Source: Clostridium frigidicarnis (GTDB taxonomy: Bacteria > Bacillota > Clostridia > Clostridiales > Clostridiaceae). From it: a stretch of 64,000 nt of DNA. Under the pieces are notes generated by a model. It was not told the DNA's origin. It was given only the letters and a program-made list of their open reading frames with translations, and searched no databases. Each line of letters begins with the position of its first letter. Positions within the stretch are counted from its first letter, which is position 1. This document shows, in pieces, positions 1 through 8,544 of this stretch. Made by a program: the position numbers and the translations under genes. Where the stretch lies: NCBI RefSeq assembly GCF_900111985.1, contig NZ_FOKI01000013.1, forward strand, positions 1 to 64,000, in the 5' to 3' direction.

Positions 1-2
1 AT

Positions 3-155
3 TCTTTTGAAAAAGCAAATAATTTAATATACTTATTTGTATTTCACTATAACTTTATTAGACCACATGGTTCATTAAATAACTGTACTCCAGCAGAAGT
101 TGCTGGCTTCGCTAGCGATAGCTCAGATAAAAACTCTTGGTTTTCAGCGGCTTAA
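3..155 (+). pseudogene. C-terminal end of a DDE-type transposase (cut by window edge)
   Basis: The reading frame is open from the window edge to a TAA at 153-155 and encodes about 50 residues. It contains YNFIRPHGSLNNCTPAEVAG, the conserved tail of integrase-core (rve-type) transposases, where Y-N-x-x-R-P-H precedes a TPAE motif. The catalytic core would lie left of the window, so it cannot be seen whether the gene is intact; it is listed as a fragment. The codon use is AT-rich like its neighbours. The exact IS family cannot be decided from this tail. Confidence 0.7.
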
Positions 156-177
156 TATAAAATTAATATCTTTGATT

Positions 178-208
178 AACCTGCAAAAATTACGTTTATT
201 GCAGGTTT
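178..208 (+). terminator. Rho-independent terminator after the transposase tail
   Basis: The arms AACCTGCAA (178-186) and TTGCAGGTT (199-207) pair perfectly and are followed by TTTGTTTA on the plus strand. It lies 23 bases after the transposase stop codon. On the minus strand the T-run is weak, so it mainly serves plus-strand transcription. Confidence 0.65.
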
Positions 209-286
209 GTTTACCATACAATAAACTATCCAAACTTATATAATTTTCAAAGAACGAGCAATTCTATGAAATATTAAGCTATTTTT

Positions 287-1894
287 TCATATCAGCTTAA
301 CAGATTCACCTCTTCTCAAGACTTTTCCTGGTGCTATTTTAAAATAGTCTCCTTCTCTTATGACAACTTCTCCATTTATAATTACATAATCAATTCCTTC
401 TGGATATTGTGTTGGATCCACAAAAGTTCCTTTTTCGCCTACAGTTTCTTCATTAAAAATTACTATGTCTGCAAAATTCCCCACTTCTAATGTTCCTCTA
501 TTTTTTATTGAAAATGCTTGTGCTGCTTTTTTACTCATTTTATAAATAGCTTCTTCTAAAGTTAAAACCTTTTTCTCTCTTACAAATCTACCAAGTATTC
601 TTGGGAATGATCCAAAGGCTCTTGGATGAGGTTTTCCTGAAAGAAGACCATCAGTACACACATTTTGCTCTTTCATTTTCATAAATTTCTCTATATGTTC
701 TTCTAATCCGTAAAAATCAACCATACCAACCGCATTCTCCTCTTCATAAAGAAGATCAAATGTAGCATTGTAAGAATCTTTTCCTCTCATTTCTCCAAGT
801 TCTTTTAAGTTTTTTCCTATAACATCCCTATTTTTTTCTGTTTTCACAGATGTAACAAATATTCCATCTAACCCTGCAAAATCCACAAAGTTATCCCATC
901 CTGGAATTCCAGTTTCCATATCATTTATCATTTTTTTTCTTAATTCACTATTGCTTAATCTTTCTAAAAGATTATCTGTTCCTCCATCATGAGCCCATGG
1001 TGGAAGTATTACTCCTAGCATTGTACTTCCAGCGGCATATGGATACTGATCAAATGATATTTTTATTCCTTCCTTTTCCGCCTTTTTTACAAGATCTATA
1101 ACAGCATCTATGAATCCCCAATTTTTCTTTCCACAAACCTTAAAATGAGAAAAATGCACTCTAACTCCAGATTTTCTTCCTATTTCAATTACTTCTTCCA
1201 TAGATTCAAGTATAGTATCAGCTTCACTTCTTTGGTGAACAACAAACACACCATCATACTCCGCAACCACTTTACACATTTCAACAAGCTCTTTAGTCTT
1301 TGAATAAGCACATGGCATGTATATAAGTCCTGTTGAAAGGCCTAGTGATCCCGCTTCCATTTCTCTTCTTGTTATATTACACATTTTTTCTATATCTTTA
1401 TCTGTGGCTATATTGCTTCCAAGTCCCATAGCCTCCATCCTTACATTTCCATGTGGTACAAGATAAGCTTCATTTAATCCAACACCATTTTTCTCCATAA
1501 TCTTTAGATAATTATCAGTTGTTTTATATGTCCAATCTATATTATCTGACTCTCCATCTAATCCAGCTAAATTTTTTCTCCAAGGAGATATATATTCTAT
1601 AGGCAATGGTGCCATTGATATTCCATCTTGACCTAATACTTCTGTTGTTATTCCCTGTCTTATTTTAATTTCGTTATATGGATTTTCTATTATTTTAAGA
1701 TCTGAGTGGGAATGAGTATCTATAAATCCTGGACATACAACCCTTTCCTTTGCATCTATTACCTCATCAAAGGAATTTTCATCAGCTACACTACCTATGT
1801 AGCTGATTTTTTCTCCCTCAATAACAATATTACTTTTAAATGGAGCCCTCTTATTTCCGTCAACAATTAGCCCATTTTTTATTAGTTTTTTCAT
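287..1894 (-). CDS. N-acyl-D-amino-acid deacylase family amidohydrolase
   Basis: This 535-residue cytoplasmic metal-dependent amidohydrolase resembles D-aminoacylases, which release D-amino acids from N-acyl or N-carbamoyl derivatives. The metal-binding H61-S-H63-S-D65 motif follows the first beta-sandwich strands. HFKVCGKK and DQYPYAAGSTML are further barrel motifs, and a composite sandwich domain closes the C-terminus. Characterised D-aminoacylases carry a metal-ligand Cys in a GNCG motif; here the corresponding stretch reads GQDGIS, so the substrate or metal site may differ. AGGTGA precedes the ATG. It is the last gene of dpaL-ygeY-dan, 23 bases after ygeY, and probably shares their sigma-54 promoter. 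The family is secure; the substrate is inferred only from the operon. Confidence 0.85.
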   Translation of the reverse strand: MKKLIKNGLIVDGNKRAPFKSNIVIEGEKISYIGSVADENSFDEVIDAKERVVCPGFIDTHSHSDLKIIENPYNEIKIRQGITTEVLGQDGISMAPLPIEYISPWRKNLAGLDGESDNIDWTYKTTDNYLKIMEKNGVGLNEAYLVPHGNVRMEAMGLGSNIATDKDIEKMCNITRREMEAGSLGLSTGLIYMPCAYSKTKELVEMCKVVAEYDGVFVVHQRSEADTILESMEEVIEIGRKSGVRVHFSHFKVCGKKNWGFIDAVIDLVKKAEKEGIKISFDQYPYAAGSTMLGVILPPWAHDGGTDNLLERLSNSELRKKMINDMETGIPGWDNFVDFAGLDGIFVTSVKTEKNRDVIGKNLKELGEMRGKDSYNATFDLLYEEENAVGMVDFYGLEEHIEKFMKMKEQNVCTDGLLSGKPHPRAFGSFPRILGRFVREKKVLTLEEAIYKMSKKAAQAFSIKNRGTLEVGNFADIVIFNEETVGEKGTFVDPTQYPEGIDYVIINGEVVIREGDYFKIAPGKVLRRGESVKLI

Positions 1895-1917
1895 TATTAT
1901 TCACCTACGATTCTTTT

Positions 1918-3105
1918 TTACTTATTGTAAACTGATTTTAATATTCCGTAATATCCTTCTGCTCCCATAAATAATTGTTCTTGTTCTATATATTCATCTA
2001 TTGTATGAGCTAAATTTTCTTTTGAAGGACCAAATCCTATGGTTTTTATTCCCTTTTCTCCTGCATAATGAGAACCGTTTGTACAGAATGAATATTGAGT
2101 TATTTTAGCATCTATTCCAGCAGATTTTAGTCCTTTATAAGCTGCTTGTACAAATTCATCATTTTCTTCATATAACCAACCTGGGAAGAACCTTTCTCCT
2201 TCTATTTTTTCTCCTGTGTAGCAAACTTCTTTTCCTATTGCATACGATGCTTTTACATTTAACCCATTATCTTCTTTTCTAAGTTCTTCTAATAAAGCTT
2301 CTATTGGAACTAATACTGATTCTTTAGTTTCACCAACCAATAATCTTCTATCAAATGTAGCTCTACAGTAATCTGGAACTACTGATGCTCCTGGATATGG
2401 TGAAGATTTTATATCAGTTAATACTAATATTCCTTTTCCAAGAACCTCATGTTCAGGTGCTTCTATTTCTTGAATTTTTTCTATTACTTTAGCCATTTTA
2501 TAAACAGCATTTATTCCTTTTTCTGGGTTAGCTGAATGAGCTGGTTTTCCAAAAGTTTCCACAACAATTTCTGCTCTACCCCTTTGACCTATTTTTAAGT
2601 TAAGTTCTGAAGATTCCCCTATTATTACATAGTCAGGTTTTATTGCTTCGCTTATTTTTCTAGCTGAAACTCCCTCAAATATTTCTTCATGAACAACCCC
2701 TGCTACATATATATCTCCTTCAAAATTTCTATCTATGTCTTCAGCAAAATATGCAGCTGCTGCTATCATAGCTGAAGTTTGTCCCTTCATATCTGATGTT
2801 CCTCTACCATAGATTTTTCCATCTACTATTTCTCCTTTAAATGGTGCATGTGTCCATTTAGATTCGTCTGGTACTGGTACAGTATCTATATGACCATCAA
2901 ACAATAGCTTTTTACCTGGTTTTTTACCTTTTATGTGTCCTATAATGTTTCCATAGCTATCAACAAAACATTCATCATATCCTAATTCTTTTAGCCCCTT
3001 TTTTATTGCTTCTACAACATTACCTTCTTGTCCAGACACTGATTTATTCTTTATCATCTCTTGGCATAATCTAGTTAACTGTTCTTTTCTTAATTCTGTT
3101 AACAT
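1918..3105 (-). CDS. ygeY: YgeY family M20 metallo-hydrolase (selenium-metabolism-linked)
   Basis: This 395-residue protein is an M20-type peptidase/deacylase. The di-zinc site is seen in DGHIDTVP (H72, D74), GRGTSDMKGQ (bridging Asp) and HEEIFEG (Glu-Glu); a dimerisation lid domain follows. The closest named group is YgeY, found next to dpaL/ygeX and selenium-dependent molybdenum hydroxylase genes in E. coli and Clostridia. Its exact reaction is unsettled in the literature; hydrolysis of an acyl, carbamoyl or ureido bond upstream of diaminopropionate is a reasonable guess. GGGGGAA precedes the ATG. It lies 44 bases downstream of dpaL on the same strand. Confidence 0.88.
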   Translation of the reverse strand: MLTELRKEQLTRLCQEMIKNKSVSGQEGNVVEAIKKGLKELGYDECFVDSYGNIIGHIKGKKPGKKLLFDGHIDTVPVPDESKWTHAPFKGEIVDGKIYGRGTSDMKGQTSAMIAAAAYFAEDIDRNFEGDIYVAGVVHEEIFEGVSARKISEAIKPDYVIIGESSELNLKIGQRGRAEIVVETFGKPAHSANPEKGINAVYKMAKVIEKIQEIEAPEHEVLGKGILVLTDIKSSPYPGASVVPDYCRATFDRRLLVGETKESVLVPIEALLEELRKEDNGLNVKASYAIGKEVCYTGEKIEGERFFPGWLYEENDEFVQAAYKGLKSAGIDAKITQYSFCTNGSHYAGEKGIKTIGFGPSKENLAHTIDEYIEQEQLFMGAEGYYGILKSVYNK

Positions 3106-3149
3106 AATACGTTCCCCCTATTTTTCTATTCTTAATGCTATTTTTCTAT

Positions 3150-4361
3150 TTATATTCCATATTCTCCATTCCAAACTATTGACCTATATTTATCTGGGTC
3201 TGTATCCCCTTCTGTACTAAATAATAATACCTTTGAATTTTCATCTAATTCTAAAGCCTTCTTTAAATCCTCATATTCTGGATTTGTCATTATTTCATAT
3301 AAAAGCCCAGCTGTTACTGCTCCTGATTCTCCTGATACTACTTTTTTATCATCTTTCATTCCGTTTCCAAGTACTCTCATGCCTTTTGCTGATACCCAGT
3401 CAGGACATGAAACAAATATCTTTGAATGATTCTTTAATACTTCCCAACCTATAGTATTTGCTTCTCCACAAGCTAACCCGGCCATTATTGTTTGCATATC
3501 GCCACCAACACTTCTTGCCTCTCCATCATTTGCTACTGCTGATTTATATAAACAATCTGCTAAATTTGCTTCAACTATTACTGTTTTTGGACATTCATCT
3601 TTATAAGTTGCTGCAAAATACCCTTGAACAGCACCTGCTAAAGATCCAACTCCAGCTTGTACAAATATGTGTGTTGGCTTTTCAACACTATATTTTTCTA
3701 ATTGTTCTTTTGATTCTAGAGCCATTGTTCCATATCCCTGCATTATCCATGCTGGAATTTCCTCATATCCTTCCCATGCTGTATCCTGAACCATTAATCC
3801 ATTGTGTTCCTCTGCATATTTATTTGCTAGTCTAACAGCATCATCATAATTTAAATCTGTTATTGATGCCTCTGCACCTTCTGCTCTTATATTTTCTAAT
3901 CTTGTTAATGAAGACCCCTTTGGCATATAAACTACTGATTTTTGCTTTAATTGATTAGCTGTCCATGCAACCCCTCTACCATGATTACCATCTGTTGCTG
4001 TAACAAAAGTTATATCTCCAAGTTCTTTTCTAACTTCATCTGATATTATCTTTTCATATGGTAATTCTGATATATCCTTTTCAAGCTTTCCTGCTAAGTA
4101 TTTTGCCATAGCAAAAGATCCGCCTAACACCTTAAATGCATTTAATCCAAATCTATATGACTCATCCTTTATGTAAACCCCACCTAATCCTATATGGTTA
4201 GCTAAACTTTCTAAACTAACTAATGGAGTCTCATTATATTGAGGAAAACTAGAATGAAAATTCTTTGCCTTTCTTATTTCTTCTTCGCATAAAAATTTAA
4301 CGCTATTTTCTTTATTTCCTTGCTTAAGAGTATTTTCTTTCCATTTAATTTTTTCTGACAT
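3150..4361 (-). CDS. dpaL: 2,3-diaminopropionate ammonia-lyase
   Basis: This fold-type II PLP enzyme splits 2,3-diaminopropionate into pyruvate and two ammonia. The ATG at 4361 is chosen over an upstream in-frame start because AAGGAGAG sits 8 bases before it; the protein is then 403 residues, close to E. coli YgeX. The Schiff-base lysine is K77 in AFKVLGGSFA, and TATDGNHGRG forms the phosphate loop. It is the first gene of the dpaL-ygeY-deacylase operon. A sigma-54-type promoter at 4402-4418 predicts transcription starting near 4391 and a 30-base leader. Function is well supported by motifs and context. Confidence 0.93.
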   Translation of the reverse strand: MSEKIKWKENTLKQGNKENSVKFLCEEEIRKAKNFHSSFPQYNETPLVSLESLANHIGLGGVYIKDESYRFGLNAFKVLGGSFAMAKYLAGKLEKDISELPYEKIISDEVRKELGDITFVTATDGNHGRGVAWTANQLKQKSVVYMPKGSSLTRLENIRAEGAEASITDLNYDDAVRLANKYAEEHNGLMVQDTAWEGYEEIPAWIMQGYGTMALESKEQLEKYSVEKPTHIFVQAGVGSLAGAVQGYFAATYKDECPKTVIVEANLADCLYKSAVANDGEARSVGGDMQTIMAGLACGEANTIGWEVLKNHSKIFVSCPDWVSAKGMRVLGNGMKDDKKVVSGESGAVTAGLLYEIMTNPEYEDLKKALELDENSKVLLFSTEGDTDPDKYRSIVWNGEYGI

Positions 4362-4381
4362 TACTTCATCTCTCCTTATAT

Positions 4382-4409
4382 TTGTTGCTAATATAAGATT
4401 TAGCAACAA
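4382..4409. repeat. Dyad in the dpaL 5' leader
   Basis: TTGTTGCTAA (4382-4391) and TTAGCAACAA (4400-4409) are perfect inverted arms around 8 bases. One arm contains the -12 element and the other lies at the predicted start site. It may be partly a by-product of the -12 sequence, or a small operator. Confidence 0.5.
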
Positions 4410-4418
4410 TCATGCCAA
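4402..4418 (-). promoter_or_regulatory. Sigma-54 (-24/-12) promoter of the dpaL operon
   Basis: Read on the minus strand the sequence is TTGGCATG-ATTG-TTGCT. The sigma-54 consensus is YTGGCACG-N4-TTGCW, so there is one mismatch, and the invariant GG and GC pairs are exactly 10 bases apart. The start site would be near 4391, giving a 30-base leader with the RBS in place. RpoN promoters need an enhancer-binding activator; dyads at 4558-4644 are candidate binding sites. No activator gene is in the window. Confidence 0.78.
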
Positions 4419-4557
4419 TTAATTTAATTTTTAACGAAATCTTTTTTATATTCTTTTATTTGTTTATAATTTTTTTATCTATATTACACTTTTCTTACTT
4501 TTTGTATACATTTAAATTAATTTATAACTTGAAAATATTTATTAGTTTTCGTATTTT

Positions 4558-4644
4558 TATCATTTTGATAATTACTATCAAAATGATAAATGCAGTAAAT
4601 TCTATGTTTACAGCGTTATTTTTATTTTTTTATCAATTTGATAA
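4558..4644. promoter_or_regulatory. Candidate enhancer (UAS) for a sigma-54 activator
   Basis: Perfect 13-base arms TATCATTTTGATA and TATCAAAATGATA (4558-4570, 4576-4588) lie about 180 bases upstream of the predicted dpaL start. A related dyad TTATCAA-T-TTGATAA lies at 4630-4644, about 245 bases upstream. Position and paired symmetry fit activator sites for RpoN promoters. The 4410-5046 gap holds these elements, the sigma-54 promoter, and a terminator near 4746. No convincing gene is seen in it. Confidence 0.6.
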
Positions 4645-4745
4645 TTATTTTCCGCATTTTTTCTACAATATTTTGAATCTTTAATTTTTAACATTGTATA
4701 TAAATAAAAATTTAACATTGTATTGCTAAAAATTCTTAAAAACAA

Positions 4746-4790
4746 AAAACAGATATACACTAAATTTCTTATTTAATAAATATCTGTTTT
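4746..4790 (-). terminator. Terminator downstream of the molybdopterin-binding gene
   Basis: AAAACAGATAT (4746-4756) pairs with ATATCTGTTTT (4780-4790) around a 23-base AT-rich loop, with a T-run on the minus strand. It lies about 250 bases after the stop of the gene at 5047 and separates it from the dpaL operon. Confidence 0.5.
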
Positions 4791-5046
4791 ATATAAAATT
4801 TTTATTCACTTTATATCATTAATACTGCACAAAATATAATCTTCTAAAAATGGCTTATTAATATTCAATTATGTATATAGCTAATACTTTATCCCTAAAT
4901 TATCCCCCTATTTTATACATAAACCTATTATCTTTACATTTGTTCTCTTCATTAAATTTATATCCCTTTGGTTATTATATATTGTATCTTCTATTTCCCT
5001 CTGTATATTAGATAAACTAGTATTTTCCCTAAATTAAATTGATTTA

Positions 5047-6057
5047 TTATTTTCCGAATCCACATTTAGGGAAAATACATATGTTACAATTTAAACACAT
5101 TCCACCTTCCCCATACATTGCAATATCTTTTTTCATTAACTTTTCATTCACTAAAATTCTAGGTAAAACTAAATCAAATATAGTTCTTTTTGCATACATA
5201 ACACATCCTGGTAGCCCTAATAAAGGCTTATTTTCATAATAAGAAAGTAAAAACATTGCTCCTGGTAATACTGGTGACCCATAAGTTATAACATCTGCAC
5301 CACTTTCTCTTATGGCACTAGGTGTTAAATCATCGGGATCAACTGACATTCCACCTGTACATACTACCATCTCTGCACCTTTTATGTACCAATTCTTTAT
5401 TTCATTTTTAATCATTTCCTTGTTATCTGGTAAAATAACTTGCCCTAAAACTTCACATCCATATTCTTCAACCTTCTTAATTACTGCTGGGCCAAAGGCA
5501 TCCTCTATTCTTTTATAATAAACTTCATTACCTGTAGTTATTATTCCAACCTTTTTACCTCTAATTTTTTCAACATGTATAAGTTTATTCACTTCTTTCT
5601 CTGCTTGTTCTAACTTCTTTTCATCTATCATAAGAGGTATAACTCTTGTACCTCCAACCTTATCACCTTTTTTTACTGGAGTATTATTATGAATTGTAGA
5701 AAACATTATTTCATCTAACATATTTAACTTTAAAAGCTCCTTTTTATTAACCTTTAAAAGCCCATCATATGCTGCAAACATATCTATCTTCCCTTCTTTT
5801 ATTTCTGAAAAATCTAATCCATTTCCACAACATAATTCTTTTAATCTTATTGCTCCTTGATTTTCATGTACCATTCCCTCTATGTCTTCTAAAACATATA
5901 TGTTATCTTTTCCTAAAGATAATAGCATCTCTATATCTTCTTTTTTTATCACATGCCCTTTTTTGAATGCTCTGCCTTTAAATTCTCCTGGTATTATTTG
6001 TGTTATATCATGTAATATAACTTGTCCTACTGAATCGATTGTTTTAATCTTTTTCAC
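5047..6057 (-). CDS. Molybdopterin-binding (MoeA/MogA-fold) protein with Cys-rich tail
   Basis: The 336-residue protein contains the MoCF_biosynth fold: GKKVGIITTGNEVYY and VCTGGMSVDPDDLTPSAI are its molybdopterin-binding loops, and GSPVLPGAMFLL with GLPGCVMYAK resembles the MoeA active site. It is shorter than a complete MoeA and ends in CLNCNICIFPKCGFGK, a Cys-x2-Cys-x6-Cys tail. Proteins of this shape recur beside xdhC/yqeB/mocA genes in selenium-dependent molybdenum hydroxylase clusters. A role in late cofactor maturation is likely; the role of the cysteines is unknown. The start is GTG behind GGGGGAAG. It lies 17 bases after modB and is probably co-transcribed with it. Confidence 0.85.
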   Translation of the reverse strand: MKKIKTIDSVGQVILHDITQIIPGEFKGRAFKKGHVIKKEDIEMLLSLGKDNIYVLEDIEGMVHENQGAIRLKELCCGNGLDFSEIKEGKIDMFAAYDGLLKVNKKELLKLNMLDEIMFSTIHNNTPVKKGDKVGGTRVIPLMIDEKKLEQAEKEVNKLIHVEKIRGKKVGIITTGNEVYYKRIEDAFGPAVIKKVEEYGCEVLGQVILPDNKEMIKNEIKNWYIKGAEMVVCTGGMSVDPDDLTPSAIRESGADVITYGSPVLPGAMFLLSYYENKPLLGLPGCVMYAKRTIFDLVLPRILVNEKLMKKDIAMYGEGGMCLNCNICIFPKCGFGK

Positions 6058-6074
6058 ATTAACTTCCCCCTAAG

Positions 6075-6734
6075 TTAAAATTCTCTTTTCTTTAATAGAA
6101 AATTATTAAATACTATTAGCGTTGTGCTTATTATAATTACTACAAATGTTAATTTATTAGCTTTTATAAAATCTCCATTTTCTACTGCAAAATATATTGC
6201 CATGGGAATATTTTCAGTTTTTCCAGGTATATTACCACATATCATAAGACTTGCTCCAAATTCTCCAAAAGCTCTTGCAAAACTTAGAATAATGCCACTC
6301 AATATTCCTTTTATGCACATAGGTAATGTTATTCTAAATAATACTATTAAATTAGTAGCACCATCTAATTTAGCTGCTTGTATACAGTTTTTATCTATGG
6401 CCCCCATAGCCCCTTTAACACACTGATACATAATAGGTAGTGCAACAATAAAACACGCTAAAACTGACCCTTGCCATGTAAATATAAAAGAGAAATTAAA
6501 TATATGATCTATAATTTTGCCTACAAAGCTTTTCTTGCCTATTAATATAAGTGTTATATATCCAACTAATGATGGCGGCATAAACAAAGGAAATAATATT
6601 AAGGTCTCTATTATGTACTTACATACTCCTTGTTTATTTAATAATCTATAAGCTATAAATATTCCCACAAATGATACTAAAACTGTAGAAACAAAAGCTG
6701 TCCTTATAGAAACAAAAATTGGATTTAATTCCAT
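6075..6734 (-). CDS. modB: Molybdate ABC transporter permease
   Basis: This 219-residue inner-membrane protein has about five or six transmembrane segments. The EAA loop for the ATPase is seen as ARAFGEFGASLMICGNIPGKT, the usual ModB form. It forms the channel of a molybdate or tungstate importer with the ModA lipoprotein encoded 5 bases upstream. Its RBS (AAGGTAATAACC) lies inside the end of modA, indicating co-transcription. No modC ATPase gene follows: the next gene encodes a molybdopterin-binding protein, so the ATPase must come from elsewhere in the genome. Confidence 0.93.
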   Translation of the reverse strand: MELNPIFVSIRTAFVSTVLVSFVGIFIAYRLLNKQGVCKYIIETLILFPLFMPPSLVGYITLILIGKKSFVGKIIDHIFNFSFIFTWQGSVLACFIVALPIMYQCVKGAMGAIDKNCIQAAKLDGATNLIVLFRITLPMCIKGILSGIILSFARAFGEFGASLMICGNIPGKTENIPMAIYFAVENGDFIKANKLTFVVIIISTTLIVFNNFLLKKREF

Positions 6735-6739
6735 GGTTA

Positions 6740-7510
6740 TTACCTTACTATAAAGTTGTTTTGTTTTAATATATTTTTACACTCTTCACTTGTCAAATAT
6801 TCTATAAAGTCTTTTACCTCTATTTTTTCTTTGGAATTCTTTATTGTTGCTAGTGGATATATAATGGGACTATGAAGTTTATCATCTATTTTTTCTATTA
6901 CCTTTGAACTTTTAAGATTGGGAGAATCATTATCATAAATTATTGCAAAATCTACCTCTCCTTTTTCAACATAACTTATAGTTGCTTTTGCATCTTTACA
7001 ATATATAATTGTTGGCTCTACCTCTTTAAGTATCCCTATATTATTAAATGCTTCCTTTGTATATAACCCTAACGGAGCGCTCTTTTCTGCTACAGCTATT
7101 TTTATGTTTCCAAATTTTAAATCCTTAAAAGAATTTATTTTGGATTTAGATTCATTAGACTTAACTAAAACTAATGAGTTACCTAAAAAATCCTTTGAAT
7201 TTTCTTCTTTTATATAGCCTTTCTTTATAAGATCATGAATATTTTCTTTTCCAGCTGATAAAAATATATCTACTGGTGCATCATCCTCTATTTGTTTTTG
7301 AAGAGTTCCTGATGGGCCAAAGTTTAAATTTACTGTTATATTGTTTTTTTCTTCAAAATTCTTTTTTATTTCTTCCATTGGCACCTTAAGTGATGCTGCA
7401 ACACTCATATTTATTTCTTTTTTCTTAGATTTATTATTATCATTAGTTGACCCACATCCAACTAAAAATAAACTTCCTATCATAATTAAGCCAATTAATT
7501 TTTTTAACAT
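6740..7510 (-). CDS. modA: Molybdate-binding lipoprotein of ABC importer
   Basis: This 256-residue substrate-binding protein has a lipoprotein signal peptide (positive start, hydrophobic helix, lipobox LVGC with Cys19). The mature part shows ModA motifs: AASLKVPMEEI with the anion-binding serine, FGPSGTLQKQIEDDAPVDIF, and VEKGEVDFAIIYDND. It captures molybdate outside the membrane for ModB. GGGGGAAATAAGA precedes the ATG. A 230-base gap with an AT-rich dyad separates it from xdhC, so it may have its own promoter. Tungstate binding cannot be excluded. Confidence 0.93.
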   Translation of the reverse strand: MLKKLIGLIMIGSLFLVGCGSTNDNNKSKKKEINMSVAASLKVPMEEIKKNFEEKNNITVNLNFGPSGTLQKQIEDDAPVDIFLSAGKENIHDLIKKGYIKEENSKDFLGNSLVLVKSNESKSKINSFKDLKFGNIKIAVAEKSAPLGLYTKEAFNNIGILKEVEPTIIYCKDAKATISYVEKGEVDFAIIYDNDSPNLKSSKVIEKIDDKLHSPIIYPLATIKNSKEKIEVKDFIEYLTSEECKNILKQNNFIVR

Positions 7511-7624
7511 TTCTTATTTCCCCCAATTTTATTGTTATCTCATAGCACTTATTTTCAATACTTCTAGTTTATTTTTAAATTTAATACCAAAATTATAAAT
7601 AAACACCTATAACCCTCTATCTAT

Positions 7625-7654
7625 AATAAAATATTTATTCAAAATATTTTTATT
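7625..7654. repeat. AT-rich imperfect dyad upstream of modA
   Basis: AATAAAATATTT and AAATATTTTTATT are near-perfect inverted arms about 120 bases upstream of modA. This could be an operator for molybdate-responsive control, but the sequence is so AT-rich that chance is plausible. Confidence 0.3.
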
Positions 7655-7743
7655 CGAAACTGAAAATTATTTTATATTAACCCTTAATGTTTTTAAAGTA
7701 AAATATACTTTTAAAATTCCTTTTTTATAAATTTACTCTCAAA

Positions 7744-8544
7744 TTAGTATGAAAAATCTTGATTTTTGTGAACTAAACTTCCATTATTTTTGATTTTTAA
7801 TATTTCAGCTAATATACTTATGGCTATTTCTCCTGGTGTGCCATCTGATATATCTAATCCAACTGGAGTATATATGGTATTTAACTTTTCCCTTTTAAAT
7901 CCTTGTTCTTTAAGCATTTCCATTAACTTAAAAACCTTCTTTTTGCTACCAAGCATACCTACATACTTATATTCTTTATTTAAAATAATTTCTATTGCCT
8001 CTTTATCTAATGCATGTCCTCTAGTTGCAACTATAAAATAGGTATCTTTATTGGTTTTTAAATTTTTTAATTTTTCCTGTAAATCTCCTAATATGACCTG
8101 AACCTTTTCAAATGCTTTGTTGCTCATGAATTCTACCCTGTCTTCTAAAACAACAATATTAAATTCCAAGTTTTTAGCTATTCCACATATACTTTGAGCA
8201 ACATGTCCTCCCCCTATAATTACTAACTTTGGTTTAGGTAGAAAAACTTTTATATATCCTCGCACTTGTCCTCCACAGATCATACCCTCTTCAGGTTTTT
8301 CATTTAAACTATAACTAAACTCCATTCCTTCACTATTTTCAATACATTCTAAAGCACACTTATGAGTATAAGCCTCTACCATTCCGCCGCCTACACTTCC
8401 TTCTATGTCACCATTTTCTGATACTACCATCATTGACCCGCTTTTTCTTGGTGTTGACCCCTCTGAATAAGTTAATGTAACTAGTGCTGATATCTCTCCT
8501 TCATTAAGTTTATCTAATATTTTTTTCAGCAATTTCTCTTCCAT
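7744..8544 (-). CDS. xdhC: XdhC-family molybdenum hydroxylase maturation protein
   Basis: This 266-residue XdhC/CoxI protein inserts or sulfurates molybdenum cofactor for xanthine dehydrogenase-type enzymes. The N-terminal part has STPRKSGSMMVV and GSVGGGMVEA; MICGGQVRGYIKVFLP follows. The C-terminal Rossmann half starts with VIIGGGHVAQSI and contains the family motif VATRGHALDKEA and MLGSKKK. The second ATG (8544) is preferred because GGGAGG lies 8 bases before it but only 2 bases before the upstream ATG. It overlaps the end of yqeB, so it is the fourth gene of the yqeC-mocA-yqeB-xdhC unit. Confidence 0.9.
   Translation of the reverse strand: MEEKLLKKILDKLNEGEISALVTLTYSEGSTPRKSGSMMVVSENGDIEGSVGGGMVEAYTHKCALECIENSEGMEFSYSLNEKPEEGMICGGQVRGYIKVFLPKPKLVIIGGGHVAQSICGIAKNLEFNIVVLEDRVEFMSNKAFEKVQVILGDLQEKLKNLKTNKDTYFIVATRGHALDKEAIEIILNKEYKYVGMLGSKKKVFKLMEMLKEQGFKREKLNTIYTPVGLDISDGTPGEIAISILAEILKIKNNGSLVHKNQDFSY

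Noticed and set aside
3233-3835. Plus-strand ORFs opposite dpaL
   Set aside because: They are antisense shadows rich in Leu/His with no RBS, overlapping a clearly conserved enzyme gene.
4558-4588. Dyad as a terminator
   Set aside because: No T-run directly follows on either strand and no gene ends nearby; the related dyad at 4630 favours a protein-binding role.
4412-4684. Plus-strand 90-residue hydrophobic ORF
   Set aside because: It is an F/I/L-rich translation of AT-rich DNA without an RBS and covers the sigma-54 promoter and its dyads.
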